NCBI GenBank assembly: GCA_019022495.1
Contig: JAFEKR010000003.1
Span: 4,216,001 to 4,280,000 of the forward strand
Direction of reading: 5' to 3'
Length of the DNA stretch: 64,000 bases
Source of the DNA: Epichloe hybrida
Lineage: Eukaryota > Ascomycota > Sordariomycetes > Hypocreales > Clavicipitaceae
Part shown: positions 33,976 through 45,228 of the stretch, piece after piece
Numbering within the stretch: the first letter of the stretch is position 1
Layout: every line of letters starts with the position of its first letter
Notes under the pieces: generated by a model
Told to the model about the DNA's origin: nothing
The model's database searches: none
What the model saw: only the letters and a program-made list of their open reading frames with translations
Made by a program: the position numbers and the translations under genes

Positions 33976-36900
33976 TTACTTCAACTTGGCCTTTAGCTTG
34001 CCAAGCATGACACTCAAGCGGTTCTTCTTCTTGTCGCCCATGGTGCTGCCAGCAGGTTTGGCCTCGCTGCCGTTACCGTTGGCGGCGGCAGCTGTGCTGC
34101 TGGAGGAAGGCTCCATTGTCTTCGTCTCCGTGTCATTGGCGGCAGTGGGTGTGGTAGTGGTGGCGGCAGCGGGATGTGTCTCAGCAGGCTTCACGTCGAC
34201 AGGCTTCTCGTCAACAGCCTTCACGGCCACAGGCTTAGTCTCGACAGGCTCGGTCATGACGGGCGTGGACTCGGCAACTTTGGTGTCAGCGGCCGGGTAA
34301 GAAGACTTGGCGACATCGCTAACAGCGGGTGCCTCCTTGACCTCCTTCAGGAGCTCAGACTCAACAGCACTCTTGTCCTGGACGGCAGAGGTACTGACAG
34401 CCGCCTCGGGGCTCTTGCCAGCTTCGGCAATGGACTCCTTGACTTCCCTGGGGACCGCGGGTGAGACATTCTCAGTGGGGCTGTCCTTTTTTTCGGTGGC
34501 AAGAGCATTCTGGGCAGAAACAGGGAGACTGTTCTTGACGGAATCGGGGAGGTTCTGGCTGACGATTTCAGCCGTCGCGTTCTTGGCATCGTTGAGGGCG
34601 GGGGCAGCATCCGTGGGGAAGTTGGTGACGGCGGCAACGGCGGCGGTGACGGCGGCACCACCAGTAGCGGCAGCAGCGCCGAGAACTGTTCCAGTGCTTT
34701 CTTTCTTCTCAGTTCCGACGCCAGCGGTGCCGACAGATGTTGCGGGAGCTTCAGGGACAACCTTCTTGATCTCCTCCTCGACCTTGGCCTTATCCTTGAC
34801 CTCTTCAGGCATAGCGGACGCCTTGGGAGCAACACTAGCCTTCTCCTGGCTCTCCTTCACAACATCAGGGACCTTGGATTCTAAAGGTACCTGGCCGGCG
34901 AGGGCAGCAGTGGTGGAGCCAGCACCAACGGAGTTAATGGTAGGATTGGTAGCATCAATCTGCTCGCCTTTCACAACATCAGGGACCTTGGATTCCAAAG
35001 GTACCTGGCCGGCGAGGGCAGCAGTGGTGGAGCCAGCACCAACGGAGTTAATGGTAGGATTGGTAGCATCAATCTGCTCGCCCTTCACAACATCAGGGAC
35101 CTTGGATTCCAAAGGTACCTGGCCGGCGAGGGCAGCAGTGGTGGAGCCAGCACCAACAGAGGTAATGGTGGGATTGGTAACATCAGTCTGCTCGCCCATG
35201 AACAAGCTCGACTCGGGAATCATGACGCCGGACACTGAAGGGGCCTCGTTGCTCAGAGCAGGAGCAGCAGGAAGCGCGTCGCTCTTCTCATATGATGCCT
35301 TGTCAAGCTTCACATGCTCATTGACATTCTGAGAAGTCAACGATTCGGGAATCTTCTCACCGGGGGCGAGCGTGATAGGGTTTCCCAACCCGGCCGTGGC
35401 GGGCAGCGGGTTGATACTGACGGTCTTATTCTCCCAATCGGCACCCTCGTTGGACGGGGTCGAGGGGAAACCACCGGGAACGTCGGAAGGGGTCGCCATG
35501 GCTTCACTGGCTCCCGCAACATCGGACGCAGGAGCGGCGGCAGCAACGGCAGCAGGCTCTGCGGGCGTGGCCTCGGCACCGGCCGGTTTAGCTGCGACCT
35601 TGCCTTTCTTGTTGTTCTTCTTACCCATGTCGGCGACGGTGGTGGATTCAGGGGTGACGGTGTTGATGAATGGAGCTGAGACGAGACCTGAGTCTGGCGC
35701 AGCTGTCGGTGTAACCAGGTCCTCGGAAGTCAAGAAGTTGTTGACGTTTCCTTCGTGGTCGGGCTCGTACGGGTAAGACTCGTTGATGATCCAGTTGTTA
35801 TCGACAACGAACTAAATAGCAGGAGAAAAAAGAGAATCTACCAGTTAGCTGCAGTTCTGACCTAGAGACGACGTGAAAGCGCGCCGCCAATGGACTGAAA
35901 AGATCGGTGCCGAAATGGAAGCCAAAAAAAAAAAAAAAGTGTGAACCACAGGCGGGCGGAGTGCACAGGGCGGGCGTGAAGTGAGATATAGGCAAGCGGG
36001 GAGGCTGGCGCAAGGGGCTGGCCACGGCACTGGCCAGTGTGTGTAGCTGGTGGGTCCGGCGTCGTGTGCGGAAGGGCTTTTTGCGACTGATTGCGCGTGA
36101 GCGTGAGGCTGGCTGGGGCTTTTGCTGGCGACCGGACTGAGATGCACCCAGCTGGCAGACGTCCCCAATATCTCGAGCAAGTAAATCCGAGCCATACTTT
36201 GCAGGCCATCAAATGGTCAGTGCCTGTGTCATCTGCCACAGCTGCTGCATGCCAACAGATTGAGGCAGCCGGGGATGCTCTCGTTTGCTCTCCTCCGACA
36301 ATGCTCCGTACTCCGTACAGCATGGCCTAATCGCCGGGTCTGCACTGTGTGTCGGGGTTTGTTGGTCGCAGTTGACTGATAATGCCACCGCCGCAGAGAT
36401 TGCGGGCCTGGCAAGGTTGTGGCTCATTTGACGAAAGCGGCCGGAGGACACTAGTGCTCGATGTTGGCCTTGGTAGCGGGACATGCCTTTTTTCGTCATG
36501 GGACGACTTCCGACACCAGCCAAGACACAGAAAGCCTGGTTGGTGTGTGTGCGTGCGTGCATGCTTACGGCTGCTGATGATGACATAGCATCAGGTCAGA
36601 TGCAAGTGATGCGTCGACGGGCTGGTCGGCCTTTTGTTGTTTCACTTATTCTGATTGACTTGTACACACTCGGTCCGTCCCAGAGCGCATATAGCGGCCG
36701 CATCCAGCTCCAATGTTCAAAATTAGCCGTCAATAGTCTCTGATGGATGTGATCGTACTGTCGACGGAGCCCGCTACTGTGCCAGAGGAAAACACCCTTG
36801 TATGCCGGTTTTTGTTTGCAATTCGACAAAGATGTTAATAATTGCACCGATAGCGTCGTGGAGGCGCAGCAATTTTCGGCCAGGGGGCAGCAATGCGAAT

Positions 36901-37794
36901 GAGGTAGCTGATGACGCTTTTTCTTTGCTGCCAATATTGGATCCATTTGTCGTAACCCCTGCCACGTCCCACGTCCCGCGTCCCGCGTCCCATGACAATT
37001 TGCAGTCCGCCTTCCTCGCAAGCTCAGCTTTTTATCCGCCCAGATAGAAAACGGAGACAAGGGCGAGGACTTGGCAATGAACGATGGAGGGTAAGCCCTC
37101 AAGCATGTCAACTTGATAAGTGTGCATGTGCGCGTATGCGCGCGCGCCGTGTAATTCCAGGAATCGTGCCGCATTGTGCTGTATCGTCGGCAGCATGAAA
37201 ACTTGTCGTCCTCGAATGAGTCGGCAAGCTCGGCGACTCCAGAATAGCTGTCGTGGTGGCAGCTGTGGTGGCGGCAGATGTGGTGGCGGCTGCGCGATCG
37301 CAGAGGTACTCAGACCAAGTCGTCATGGAGCGCTTGGCTTCTGCGGTTGAGATGCAAGCCCGAGCGAGCCGAAAATGAAATTATACAACGGGGAAGGAGG
37401 CCGAAGCAAACATCAAGCCTGTCAACTTACCTTGTAGTATATTTTGTTTGCCGCATCTTTATCTGAAAATTGTACAGTCTTCTGAAAGATGCCGCCGTCT
37501 TTCTCGAGTTTTACTGATTTGGTCCACCCATCGAAGGAGCCGGTGACGAGGACATCGGATGGATCAGTGGTGGGATTCGCCCTGCAAATGCACAAATGAT
37601 ACCGTCAGCCCTGCCCGCAAGTCATCGGACCTGATGGGAGGTCGAATCTTGTTTCCCAAGTGTTGCACAGATGACTGGGCTGGACGCCCGGAGCTTGGTC
37701 GTTGGGCGAGAGCGCAGGCGAGCGACATCTGGCGACAGAACATTGAAGGCAGGAGACAGCTTTGCACTTACCACTTGAACGTAAAGCTGCCCAT
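33976..37794 (-). CDS. AMPK-type CBM48 glycogen-binding protein (CRP1/MDG1-like)
   Basis: Three exons on the minus strand: 37794-37772, 37581-37431 and 35811-33976 (669 residues). The first 100 residues form a classic AMPK1_CBM fold: MGSFTFKWANP, DVLVTGSFDGW, KDGGIFQKTVQF, KIYYKFVVDNNW, YEPDHEGNVNN. Such domains bind glycogen or other glucans; the yeast relatives Crp1 and Mdg1 bind cruciform DNA or modulate pheromone signalling. The remainder is low-complexity Ala/Pro/Glu/Val/Thr sequence with a lysine-rich KKNNKKGK block. Three near-identical 38-residue repeats lie at about 262-375. The extreme C-terminus is basic (GDKKKNRLSVMLGKLKAKLK). Both splice joints restore an uninterrupted CBM. Intron 2 is 1619 nt, very long for a fungus. 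Likely cytosolic; no signal peptide. Confidence 0.88.
34861..35202 (-). repeat. Three tandem 114-bp coding repeats (38 residues each)
   Basis: Copies start at 34861, 34975 and 35089. They code for a unit containing IDATNPTINSVGAG and LAGQVPLESKVPDVVK. DNA identity between copies is close to complete, so the expansion is recent or homogenised. Confidence 0.93.
35812..37430 (-). other. 1.6-kb intron of the CBM48 gene
   Basis: Borders are AAG|GTAAGT at 37431/37430 and CTATTTAG| at 35812. Interior ORFs look random. It contains two overlapping CTCCGTAC words (36304-36318) and a GTGGCGGC-type repeat near 37255-37290. Confidence 0.75.
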
Positions 37795-40379
37795 CGTCAC
37801 AACGCAGGCACGAGCAGCAAGAGATGCGGATGCAGAGGACAGGCTTGCGACAATGGACCTTTTCTACTCTTCTGCCAAGCAGCAACAGGAGAGGCGGGAG
37901 AGCGTTTTCCTGGGGGTGTTTTTTTTTGTTGGGAGGGTGTTGGCTTTTATTAGACTGGCGGCCTTTGCCTATCTCTTGTGCCTCCTCTCCCTCCGCCTGC
38001 AGGCGCGCGGCCGGTGCAGCGGGGGGAGGTGGCTGGCATAAAGCGGTCAACTGCATGGTCAATCGGCTGATCCCTCTTTGGTGTTTACCAGCTTGCGCTC
38101 GCGTGCTTTGATTGCATGTCCGCTCCTCTCCATCGTCCCCACGCGTCATCTTTTCCGAGCGTCGTACCCGAGCTAAATGAAGCAATCCTCATTTCATGCT
38201 ACGTACGTCACGGAGACGTGCCTGTGAGGCTGTAACCAATGCTTTCACGGGCCAGCGCAAGCTCCACTGGCTCCGTAATAGAAGCAGCTAACGACGTGGA
38301 GCTGCGCGCCAAGCGGAGCTTTCCCTTCCTGGTACTGGAACTTTGGAAGCGAGAGTAAAATTCTGCCAGCCGGAGCCTTCACATGGGCCGGGCGCCTGAG
38401 GCCACTCTTATCCGTGTATGCTTGACAAGGTCAAAGATTATAAGTTTCTAACTATAATCTTACTACATACTCCGTACGGACCGTACAATAATAATAATGA
38501 TTGATATTTTACCTTGTTTCATCCTACTTTCGTTAGAATGCTACTCACATTTTTTATTTTCACTTACTAAGCATAGTCAGGTCAGGTCTTGGGTCACTTT
38601 AGGGGGCACCTGATATCCTGACGGCTCGGCTCGCTTCAGCTCGCTGACCAGTGACAGCACATGTGAGTGATCCCGCCTCTAGTCATAAGCCCATCAGTGG
38701 CTGCCTCGAGGTTTCGCACTCTAGACCTCGCGATAAGTTTGAAAACCGAAAGGAGGTGATTGGTAATAAAGTCAGACAGCTAGAACTTGCAAATGCCACA
38801 GCTATGGGGTTTCAAGTACAAATAGCAAATTGGAGCAAATGGTTTTGGATTGATAGACTGACTGAACGGGCAGTGGTGAAGGCGCTGAGAGGTTGGAATG
38901 TAGAATTGGTGTTGACGACAATATCGTAACGAGCAATTCGAGTTCGGGACTTCTCTTTCAAAAGTCTTGGTTCACTTCCACAGGTGACCACGAATTTCTA
39001 CGATGCACAACTTCCGACAACATCACGTTACGGCCATGGCAGCCTGCAGGACCAAAAGATCCACGAAGGTCTTGCCCCATGATTAATACGTTTGCAAAAC
39101 ATGGCAATTCGTGATTGAATCGATCCGAGCATCTTCGTGAACTCAAGGCACGATGGTGTTGATGTGAGTGTCTTTTTCTTGCAGTAGCCTAGACCCCACA
39201 ACGGGCAGAATCTCACCTCGAAGCACTTGAACGAGACTGTCATTAAAGCTCTCGATGCATCGAATGATACCTGCGGGTACCTTCACTTTCTGGCCGGGGC
39301 AAAGACGTTTTTGATCTTGAAGATCTCAACACAGAAGTTGTCAGCACGAGAGCAAGCAACTGCTTGCTTTGAGGCAAGCTTTGTGCTCGCGGGGATCATG
39401 TCAGAAGCCGTACCCCCCGCATCTACGCTTCCCTCTTCACAATCTGGACTGCCCCGAAGAATCGTGTAAAGACTTGGCTGTAAGAGGAGAGGCTGCCGTA
39501 TGAGCTTGGCTTGGAGGCGTTCGGAAAGGTTGCTGGCTTTGTCGGACTTGTTTCCGATAATCTGCGCGATACATGATGAGAAAGTGTCACAGACATCAGG
39601 CGTTTCGCCCTAAATGCTACTCTTTGAGCATTGTTTTTGACTTTCTCAAGACATCTGCAAGACAAGATAGGAAGAGAATATCCCTTGTATCAGGCGGGCC
39701 TGATGCTATAGTTGAAGGACGACTCTGCGTAAAGATATTCGCGCAAGCTACCATGTCGGCAGTGCATAATCAAATCTATTCTTCCGGTCCACCATGCATA
39801 ACCTTTTTCATAAAATTCAAATAATTGTCACGACGTATTTAGGCTTTCGCTCACCCTAGGTGTTCTTGACGAAGGAAGGTATTTCAGATCGTCGATCTTG
39901 GTCATTGCTCCATCACGTGAAGGTGATGACTAAACGTCATTATCTCCCTCATAGCAACCACCCAAAAGCATCGACTTCTGTCACGACTCGCCCTGCGGCT
40001 AACTCTGACCTGTTCGGCCTTGCTCCACCACCAACTGCCGGGGTCCGTCCCAGTTGGACCCCTCTCGTCAGAGTCATCACTTTCCAAATCTCTCCTTCAG
40101 CTAGCCGGTGCGCCTTCAGATCATCCCCTATCGAATATAGCGACTGAAGACCCTTTTTTTGTTTTTTTCTTCTCGACTGGACTTGTGCTTGGTTCGCCAG
40201 GTGTAAGGAGGGGAACCTTCCCGAGACGCGAGCGTGTCGCGTTCTTCAGGATACTTCGGAGGCATGGTGTCTATCATTCCTAACCAATAACCTATCCCAC
40301 CGCCATCTTCCTACTTGTCGTCTTCTCATTGTCTCGCCTGTGACCCGCATCTATTAGGCTGGCACCGCACAGGCCGGCC
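37795..40379. other. Intergenic region, 2.6 kb
   Basis: It separates the divergent CBM48 and RING genes. An A/T-rich part (38430-38580) carries TACTCCGTACGGACCGTAC (38468-38486). Between about 39100 and 39830 the minus strand has ORF-like stretches broken by frame changes, possibly gene remains. The last 250 bp before 40380 are T/C-rich, as in a promoter and leader. Confidence 0.5.
39190..39780 (-). pseudogene. Possible decayed coding remnant
   Basis: On the minus strand, about 39780-39630 reads ADMVACANIFTQSRPS then DTRDILFLSCLADVLRKSK. About 39560-39290 reads DNFCVEIFKIKNVFAPARK and stops. Shifting frame there gives KVKVPAGIIRCIESFNDS and LVQVLRGEILPVVGS. Each piece has plausible protein composition, but no single frame or splice joins them. 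I do not recognise the family. It may be chance. Confidence 0.22.
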
Positions 40380-42362
40380 ATGAATCCTTCGAACATCGTT
40401 GCGGGCAAGAGCCTTTCGACGCCACCGAGCTATCCAGCACAGGCACAGGTCGGCCCTCCCACGTCAAGCTTTGAACCATCCCGTCGTCTCGGTCAGCCCG
40501 GTGCCTCTTCATCTCAGCCTACGCCACGCAAGGGGCAAGCCTTGCGAAAGCAGCACAAGAATCAGCGGCGACCCAGTACCGGCCAGGGAGCACAGAGTAG
40601 CCCCGACGAGTATGACAGTATGGCCGAGCTGAGAGCTGTCCGGAATCCATCGAGCAGGAGGGGTCAGACATCAATTACTCATCTCCTCAATTTCACGACA
40701 TCCGGGCCATTTCAAGACCACAGCTACCACCCAAGATCACATCGCCGCAATCCCACTTGGGGACCCGGGTCCGGCCACCACGCTGCAGACAAAGCGAGAT
40801 ATGTTCATTCGAATTATCGTTTCGTGGTGTCTCCCGAGGGATCCTACAAGAACCACGAGGCAGATGCCGATATTTTTCTCGATTGGAACAATGTCCTGCA
40901 GATAATTGCTTCGTCAGAGTCGCAGACAGCGTCTTGCCCCATTTGCCTCTCAGATCCGGTCGCTCCGCGCATGGCCAAGTGCGGGCACATCTTTTGTCTG
41001 CCATGTTTGATCCGGTTCATGAACTCTAGCAGCGATGATGATGCGAAATCGGGAAGGGGCTCTCGATTTAAGAAATGCCCCATCTGCGAGGATATAGTCT
41101 ACCTGCATGACGTGCGGCCAGTCCGATTCTATGCCGGGCAGGAGAGCCCCCTCCCTCGCGTGGGAGACGATGTTGTTTTGCGTCTCATGGCGAGAATGGC
41201 GACGTCCACTCTGGCCTTGCCACGCGAAGGCGGTGCTGAAGTGCTGCATTCCGGTGACGAAATACCATGGCACTATGCTGCAAATGTCTTGGACTATTCC
41301 AGGATTATGAAAGGCACCCCAGACTACATGGCAAATCAATTTGAGGGGGAGATTGCAGCCCTTCTAAAGCAAGAGAAGGAAGATGAGACGCTGTTTGGTG
41401 TGGACTCTGAATGGAGTCAAAAGGCTATCAGGGCCATCCAGGCAACGAAAGAAAAACCCAATATTCTGCAGTCGGCCGTTTCGACGGACTCAAGCCTTGC
41501 CTCAGCGGCTGCCAAACTATCATCAGATGCTGATTTTTACTTTTACAGCGCCCCGCCGCATTTGTACTTGTCACCCCTGGACATCAGAATTCTCAAGGCG
41601 AAATATGGCGCATTTTCAGCATTTCCATCCACACTCTTACCCCGCGTGGAGCACATTTCTACTGGTCACGTCGTCGACGACGTGCTTCGCAAGCGCACCA
41701 AATACCTCGCGCATCTCCCTCACGGATGCATCATCAGCTTTCTTGAATGTGACTGGACGGACATTGTTCCAGCGGAAATACTGGAAACGTTTTCTGGCGA
41801 AATCGAGAGGCGACGGAAGAGGAACCAGGAAAAGGCTACGCAAGAAGAGCGCGAGCGACTTCAATCAGAACGTCTCGAGGCGGCCGCCCTTCGTGGTGCA
41901 ATTGGCATTACTGGTCGACGTCACACTGCACTTGAACCACTGGAGGAAGATCAGACCCCAGTTCTGGATCTTTCCCAGTTTCAACCTCTGACTTCTCAGT
42001 CTGGTAACACGCCACCGGACCCGAGACCAGGCTTCGAAACACTTGCGTCCATGTCAACGAGCCCATCGACACAGCGGACGGTTTGGGGCACAAGAGTAGT
42101 ACCAGCTTCTCCAGACTTGGAGCCAACTCGCCCGACTGTGGATGATGGTTGGCTGAAAGAGGCAGATTTCTTGGACACTGCGGAATTGGCCCTGCAGATT
42201 GAAGCCATTGAAGCGATCGGAGGTGACGATAAGCCCGTAGCAAGCGCCAGTACATCTGCTGAGGTTGAGAGCGTCGTTGCAGGTGGTGGAGGCGGCAGGA
42301 AGAAGAAGAAGACGAAGCAGAAGATTACACTGATGAGTACAGGTGGCCGAAGAGGCAATTGA
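40380..42362 (+). CDS. mag2: RING-finger protein, RNF10/Mag2 family
   Basis: Single exon, 660 residues. E3 ubiquitin ligase family; RNF10 and Mag2 modify small-subunit ribosomal proteins during translation stress (family knowledge). The RING starts near Cys186: CPICLSD, then MAKCGHIFCLPCLIRFM, an acidic insert, and KKCPIC near 236. Upstream, ITHLLNFT and the RYVHSNYRFVV block are typical RNF10 features. Downstream, the long region with FYFYSAPPHLYLSPLDIRILK is also characteristic. A Glu/Arg-rich coiled segment (RRRKRNQEKATQEERERLQ) and a basic C-terminus with KKKKTKQK follow. The start is the first ATG after a C/T-rich leader; MPP10 follows in tandem. Confidence 0.88.
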   Translation: MNPSNIVAGKSLSTPPSYPAQAQVGPPTSSFEPSRRLGQPGASSSQPTPRKGQALRKQHKNQRRPSTGQGAQSSPDEYDSMAELRAVRNPSSRRGQTSITHLLNFTTSGPFQDHSYHPRSHRRNPTWGPGSGHHAADKARYVHSNYRFVVSPEGSYKNHEADADIFLDWNNVLQIIASSESQTASCPICLSDPVAPRMAKCGHIFCLPCLIRFMNSSSDDDAKSGRGSRFKKCPICEDIVYLHDVRPVRFYAGQESPLPRVGDDVVLRLMARMATSTLALPREGGAEVLHSGDEIPWHYAANVLDYSRIMKGTPDYMANQFEGEIAALLKQEKEDETLFGVDSEWSQKAIRAIQATKEKPNILQSAVSTDSSLASAAAKLSSDADFYFYSAPPHLYLSPLDIRILKAKYGAFSAFPSTLLPRVEHISTGHVVDDVLRKRTKYLAHLPHGCIISFLECDWTDIVPAEILETFSGEIERRRKRNQEKATQEERERLQSERLEAAALRGAIGITGRRHTALEPLEEDQTPVLDLSQFQPLTSQSGNTPPDPRPGFETLASMSTSPSTQRTVWGTRVVPASPDLEPTRPTVDDGWLKEADFLDTAELALQIEAIEAIGGDDKPVASASTSAEVESVVAGGGGGRKKKKTKQKITLMSTGGRRGN

Positions 42363-42968
42363 GATGGCACTAAAGACATGTTAGTTTCTAGCCATAGATA
42401 TTTGTTTACGTGCTCTGGAGTTCCAGTTCGAAGGCGCATGGAGTATGTTTGGTCTGGTTCCTGCTGACTTTACCTGTTTATTTTCTCCACCAGAAAACAG
42501 AACCTGAAACGGATACAAAAACAAGGATCAACACATGAAAGAGAAGACAGCGCTCACCTGGCAATGTAGCCACATTTGCGGTAAGGGGAGCGTGTAACAC
42601 TCATCAGGCGACTTTTCAAGACATCTATTCACATCAAACAGAGCCTCCATGAACATTGCATTACAGCGGGAATATTTAGCTCAATACAACATCTCCACGA
42701 TTGGCAATTGCTAATATATCAACTCTATGAATGACTTGCTTCCTCTTTTCTCAATGAGTGCTGTGACGGAGCTCTCTCCCTCAAAACGTGAAGTCCGCAG
42801 ACGGCCCCGCCACAACTCAACAATGCAACCTGCCCCACCCAGACTTGTTGGCGGTGAGGCAAAAAAAAATTCCCAATGGCAGAATAAGTTCATCAACTCT
42901 CTACCAAGCACACGCTAACACCACCATCAAGAGGAGCAATTCATTACACAAGGCGCCGTAACAAGAGC
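42363..42968. other. Intergenic region RING gene to MPP10
   Basis: 606 bp between tandem genes. No ORF is supported; it should carry the MPP10 promoter. No obvious motif. Confidence 0.45.
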
Positions 42969-45228
42969 ATGGCCGTGACCGCATCGCCGACTCTGACGTC
43001 GACGTCTCATACACTCAGCGGCCAGTCCCTCATGGCTCCCGCATCTACATCTGGCGCAAAACCGTCGTCCGACATGGACATGGCCGCCTTTCTAGCCAGC
43101 CTGCGACCCCAAAATCGGCACAAATTCATTAAACCGACTGCCGCTATCCCAAGTGCGTCACTGAATATCGTGAAAGACACCCTTGAAAGCCTTTGCCGCG
43201 CAGGTCGGTGATCTCCAGCAGCAGCGATTAAAAGAAAGTAGAAAGCGCAAGCGAAGTGGGGAGAAGGGTCCGGCTGAGGTCGATGTGCTCAAACTAAGAA
43301 AAGTGTACATTGACGGGTTTGAGACTGGCCAGGTGTGGCAACAGGCGAAGAAAATCATTGGCGGTGTTCTGGGGTTTGCGGATGGTCTGGTGGACGAGCT
43401 GGAGGAGGAGGGTGATGTTGTGGAGGATGCTGGGTCTGAGGATGTTTTTGCACCTCGAAGTCTGTCATTTGGAGAGGATGGCTTTGAGGTGGATTCTGAT
43501 GAGGATGAAGTGAATGGCGAAATTGGGCAAGAGGACGATGAAGACGAAGGCCAAGATGACGACGAACATGAAGAACATGGTGATTTTGAGGAAGACCTTG
43601 ATGAAGATGAGGAGCTTCAAGATGGTGTGGATCAGTTTGATAAAGACGAGAATGGGAACGAAGAGGAAGAGGAAGAAGCCGACGAATTTGTGGAAGACCC
43701 GAATGGTCTCAATGATGGCTTTTTCTCCATTGACGACTTCAACAAGCAGACTCAGTGGTTCGAGGATCAGGATGCCAGAGGCAATGCAACTACCGACCAA
43801 GCCAGTGACGATGAAGATATAGACTGGGGCGCTGATCCTCTGGCTGCGCCAAAGTCGACAAAGTCTACAACCAAGTCGTCTGGCAGAGCAAGTGCTGGAG
43901 ACGATGCTTCCCTAGACGAGGAAGACGAGGACGAAGATGATGGACCAACGTTTGGGGACATGGCTCTCGATGCACCAGAGGGCGCTAGCGACGACGAAGC
44001 CATGGACATGGAGAACGGCATCGGGGACGATGAAGGCAACGACTTCAACGCCAATGAAGTCTACTACAAGGACTTTTTCGCCCCGCCTCCCCGCAAAAAC
44101 AAGACTGGCAAGCCATTCAAGAAGAAGACGGTAAAATTCCAAACAGAGAGGCCCAAAGAAGAGGATACAAAACGGGCCATGGCCGATGTGAAACGCGATC
44201 TCTTTGAAGACGAGTCGGACAACGAAGACTCGGACGATGCTTTGTCAGACGTGTCGGCCGGAGACCCGAAGTCAAGAAGATCGGCCCACGAGCGTCGCCA
44301 GGCCAAGCTCGCCGAAGAGATTCGCCAGCTCGAGGCCGCGTCGGTTGCCAAGCGAGAATGGACACTATCGGGTGAAGCCGCAGCGGCCGACAGACCCATG
44401 AACTCACTCCTCGAGCAAGATCTCGACTTCGAGCATGTTGGCAAGCCCGTTCCCGTCATCACACCCGAAATCAGCGAAAGCATCGAGGACCTTATCAAGA
44501 GACGAATTCTCTCTCAAGAATTCGACGAAGTTCTCCGCCGCCGTCCCGATACCGACGGCCTCCCCGGCAACACACGTCGCGGTCTCGTCGAGGTTGACGA
44601 CAGCAAATCCAGCAAGGGCCTCGCCGAGGTCTACGAGGAGGAGCACATCAAGAACGCCAACCCAGACACCTACATCAGCAAGTCGGACGAAAAGCTCCAA
44701 AAGGAAGAAAAGGAAATCGAAAGCATGTGGAAAGACGTTTCTGCGCGTCTCGACGCCCTCTCCTCCTGGCAATACAAGCCCAAGCCCGCGGCGCCCACTC
44801 TCAGCGTTGTCTCCGACATTGCCACCATCTCCATGGAAGATGCCCAGCCCACTACTGCACAAGCCGTCGCCGGCGCATCCTCCCGCATGGCGCCGCAGGA
44901 GGTCTACAAAGCCGGCGCGGACAAGGACACCATGGCCAAGGGCGAAGTCGTCACAAAGGCAGGCATGCCCCTGTCGCGCGAAGAAATATCCCGCGAGGAC
45001 AAGACCCGCCGCCGCAGACGTCACAAGGAGCGCATCCGCAAGGCAGGCGGCGTGGATGCCCAGAAGGGCAAGACGCTCGGTACGAGGGCCAAGATGCAGC
45101 GCGATACCATGGCGGAGCTCAAGAAGGGCGGCGTCAAGGTCATTAATCGCAAGGGAGAAATCACGGATGTGGATGGGAACAAGGCCAAGGCCAAAAAGGC
45201 GGTTACCAGCGGTAGTTTCAAGCTGTGA
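42969..45228 (+). CDS. MPP10: U3 snoRNP protein Mpp10, with one-base frameshift
   Basis: Component of the small-subunit processome, needed for early 18S rRNA cleavage; partner of Imp3 and Imp4. It reads from ATG 42969 (HTLSGQSLMAP, FLASLRPQNRHKF) to KDTLES at 43190. One surplus C (GAAAGCCTTTGCC) then moves the frame, and coding resumes as FAAQVGDLQQQRLKES to 45228. Removing the base gives exactly 752 residues. Long Asp/Glu-rich stretches (about 150-240) contain the family's acidic and SDDE-type tracts. EVYYKDFFAPPP and RPMNSLLEQDLDFEH are conserved Mpp10 motifs. The C-terminal half is Lys/Arg-rich. No plausible intron fits the joint, since only a few bases are in question. Family certain; integrity uncertain. 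Confidence 0.88.

Noticed and set aside
34307..35332. 341-codon plus-strand ORF
   Set aside because: It lies antisense to the low-complexity CBM48 protein and even repeats with its 114-bp units; an artefact of composition.
36596..37174. 192-codon ORF inside the long CBM48 intron
   Set aside because: Same strand as the host intron, random-looking protein, no good start context; chance.
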